Assembly (NCBI RefSeq): GCF_030272615.1
Contig: NC_081410.1
Span: 573,451,241 to 573,511,240 of the forward strand
Reading direction: 5' to 3'
From: Cryptomeria japonica
Lineage: Eukaryota; Streptophyta; Pinopsida; Cupressales; Cupressaceae
Length of the DNA stretch: 60,000 bases
Shown here: piece after piece, positions 57,591-60,000 of the stretch
How the letters are laid out: each line of letters begins with the position of its first letter
How positions within the stretch are numbered: position 1 is the first letter of the stretch
The notes under the pieces: generated by a model
Databases searched by the model: none
What the model saw: the letters and a program-made list of their open reading frames with translations, nothing else
Told to the model about the DNA's origin: nothing
Translations under genes and position numbers: made by a program

Positions 57591-59096
57591 TGATGCTCTA
57601 CAAAAAGGATAAGTTAGGATGACAAACACAAATAAAATAAGTCACAAACAAGTGTTAGTGTTAGCAAATCATAAATTAAACACTATCCTAAGAAAGCATA
57701 TCAAGAGAGACACTAAAAGCAAAATAGAGAGCTTAACAAAGAAAACAAATGCTCTAAGACATCTCCAAATGCCTTCCACCATGCTTGTAGCTTCTCCTCC
57801 CTTGTTCCTCTCCTCTCCAAGTTCCCAAATGAGTGTAGCTCTCAGTATCTTTTTGCACTATTCTGGATGTCTTATGGAGGTTCAAGATTGTAGAATGGAT
57901 GATTATGAAAATGTAAATGTGAAAAAGCTAAAATGATATATTATCTATTTATCTAATATTACTTTTAACCCAAAATGACAAATATGGATGATTATGCTAA
58001 ATGCTCTTTAAATTCACTATAAGTTAGATGCATACAAGTTTTTAGGATTATAGATGTGCTTGAGAATGCTTGAGGATTTGAAAATGAGGAATGTGAGCTC
58101 TATTTATAGGTAAAATGGAGCAATCGATGGTTGAGATTGAGTAATCTCAAAAAGGGTCGCGATTAATGGGTTTATTATCCATGTGAGGGCTTTCAATCCA
58201 ATCCCAGGATGATAAATGTTGATAAGAGATGGGTTAAGAGGAGAGGGAATAAGCATTAAATGCTTGATATGATTTGAGGGTTAACTTGGGAGGTAAGGTT
58301 AATGTTGAGTTGAAAGAATAAAGCCATTATCCAATAAATAATGTTTTTATCCAATGGATAAACTCTTGTGCAAGAGTTAGTAAGGATAACCATGGTCAAA
58401 GCAATAAATGCTTGAAGAGACCCATGGGTCAAATGAGGGTTGAGTTTAGAGGTAAAGTCTCTAACTATGCGGGCAAGTGGATTTAACCATAAATGGTTAT
58501 GTAAGAGCCATTAATGATCATGTAAGAGCCATTAGGGGTTTGGAAGACTTTAGGGGTTAGCTTGTTGAACACATAAAAGTATTAAATGTTTTTCAAAGAC
58601 TTTGAGGGCTTTGAGAAGTGACTTCAAGTTTCTTAAGAATTTGACAATAATTAGGAGATGGATTAGGCTAATTAGAAATGATTAGAAAGTGGTTAGAAGG
58701 GTCTAGAAGGGGATTTAGGATTGCAAGTGGGTTTGGTGGGTGAGGGAAAATATGATTGAATTAAAATAAAATTAATTTATTTCAATTGTGATTGCAACTT
58801 GCATTTGTAGGAGAATGCAAGTGGGGGTATTAAATGATTTAAATAAATATTTTATTTATTTATGTAAAAGAGGAAAGGGGTTCAAATTAAATAAATAGGA
58901 TTTATTCATTTAATTGATTGTGAATTTGGTTTAATGAATTAATTGAAATAAATTGAATAATTTATTTAATTAATAGGAGAATGATTGAGGAGGAATTAAT
59001 TAAATGTCAATGTAATTAACTATTGGCTAGTGGGTTTATTAATCAAATAAATAGTAAACATTCATTTAATTAGATGGATAGATTTATGTGACTACA
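57591..59096 (-). repeat. 3' LTR of a further family-A gypsy element (A3)
   Basis: 1,506 bp. Minus strand TGTAGTCACATAAATC (59096) to ...CATCA (57591). It shares the TATA box context, the AT-rich start and several central stretches with the A1 LTR, but is clearly diverged, so A3 is a different subfamily or an older copy. The probable target duplication is ATAAA at 57586-57590. Confidence 0.8.
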
Positions 59097-59111
59097 TTTG
59101 CCCCTCTTTGA
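59097..59111 (-). other. Polypurine tract of A3
   Basis: Minus strand TCAAAGAGGGGCAAA next to the LTR start, the same as in A1 and B. Confidence 0.8.
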
Positions 59112-60000
59112 GATGGTGCGGTTTATTGCATCGTTTCAAAGAAAGAAAAATAGGTGTCAAGAAATATGCCCCATAAATGTTAATTTAATGGATGGTATGC
59201 CCCCTCAAGAGGAGCTAATTTTTTTTGAAAAATCGGGCGATCTCTCGAAAAAGAATGAGAATTGGCGGGGAAGTAGAAGAGAAGAAAGTAGAAATAAAGG
59301 TGAAAGAATGGAAGAAATTGGAAGTAAAACGGAGAAATGAGAAGTGCTGGAAGTGGGCGGGGTAAAATTAGGTTTAGGGCTGAGGGTATATATGGGGGGG
59401 AAGGGGTAAAATAGGATCATTTGCATCCATCTCCACAACAATTCAGAGCTCTGATAGTGAATTTTATGAAAGAGCGAGCAACAGTCAGGATGCTAGTACT
59501 TGTAGTAGATCATCAGCTAGAGCGGGTTCATCGATTCCAGTAGCCAGATGACTACAGACTAGTGGTATGCCAATTTGAAATTTTGTATTTTATCATTTTT
59601 TATGTCTTTTTGCAAGTGTCCAGGTCAACCTAAGACAATAGTGCTAACACTATGTTTTAGTGCCTTTGTTTGCTAAAATAGCGCTATTGCATAGTAGTTT
59701 TAGTGTTATCGCAAGGTTTAGAGCAGTCACGTAGTTGTTTTAGCACTAGTGTAGTTTTAGCACAATCATGTTAATCTTGTAGCGTTGTTGTCCTGGAATG
59801 GTGTTGTTGTGCAGTTGTTTTAGCACTATTGGTTTTTTAGCGCTAGTGTGTAGTTATTTTAGCACGATTATTAGCCGAATAGCACTATTGTCTGAAAAAT
59901 AGATGGCTCAATGCTAGAAAAATAATCTCTTGATGCTGATGTTGGGTGGATGGATGGATAAGTTGTTTTGAATCATAGTAGCCCCATTGAGATTATGTCA
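59112..60000 (-). other. 3' non-coding region of A3 with a TAGCGCTA-like motif array
   Basis: No coding signal: the ORF at 59098-59340 is a shadow over purine-rich DNA. A second purine-rich block (GAGGGGGCAT on the minus strand, about 59196-59205) corresponds to 442-451 in A1. From about 59640 to 59930 there are some 15 motifs such as AATAGCGCTATTG, TTTTAGCACTA and AGTGCTAACAC, often near-palindromic. Confidence 0.6.

Larger units (their letters stand above)
57591..60000 (-). mobile_element. Family-A gypsy element A3, left part only
   Basis: The 3' LTR, polypurine tract and about 890 bp of internal DNA are in the window, and the rest lies to the right. It inserted into the 5' LTR of B. Confidence 0.75.

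Noticed and set aside
59098-59340. Plus-strand ORF rich in Lys, Glu and Arg
   Set aside because: It begins in the polypurine tract of A3 and covers purine-rich non-coding DNA. No homologous ORF stands at the same place in A1 or B.

Overview
This window is plant nuclear DNA made almost entirely of nested, decayed transposable elements. I found no host gene, rRNA, tRNA or CRISPR array. Long spacers, very large Ty3/gypsy elements, Ty1/copia elements with multiplied polypurine tracts, a plant hAT-type transposase and a plant mobile domain (PMD) point to a seed plant with a large genome. A gymnosperm is my guess, but nothing here is diagnostic. Almost every coding region is broken by stops or frameshifts, so the window reads as long-silent repeat DNA.

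Left half (1-37807): one outer Ty3/gypsy element on the minus strand (called A1). Its 5' LTR is at 36314-37807, and its 3' LTR runs off the left edge (1-325 present). From right to left it holds a long leader, gag, protease, a linker, a truncated reverse transcriptase (RT), integrase, and then a PMD pseudogene in antisense. Two elements sit inside it. One is a 12.3 kb hAT-like DNA transposon (1576-13921, 8-bp target duplication) holding a broken transposase and a second, unrecognised 1,168-codon reading frame. The other is a plus-strand Ty1/copia element (D, 20609-30374, target duplication TATAG). A solo LTR (E, 21043-22694, target duplication GGATT) lies inside the 5' LTR of D. Without these inserts A1 would be about 17 kb, a size seen in the Tat branch of plant gypsy elements.

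37808-39904 is AT-rich flanking DNA that I cannot assign.

Right half (39905-57590): a second minus-strand gypsy element (B). It shares its terminal bases and polypurine tract with A1 but shows no RT or integrase. Inside it lies a minus-strand copia tandem (C) in the order LTR, internal, LTR, truncated internal, so two copies share the middle LTR. The 5' LTR of B is cut at 57590 by the 3' LTR of another family-A gypsy element (A3, 57591-60000), which continues beyond the right edge.

The inferred order of events is A1, then hAT and D, then E on the left; and B, then C and A3 on the right. The item most worth following up is the hAT-like element with its long, frame-preserved second reading frame (7326-10829) and its repeat-rich flanks.
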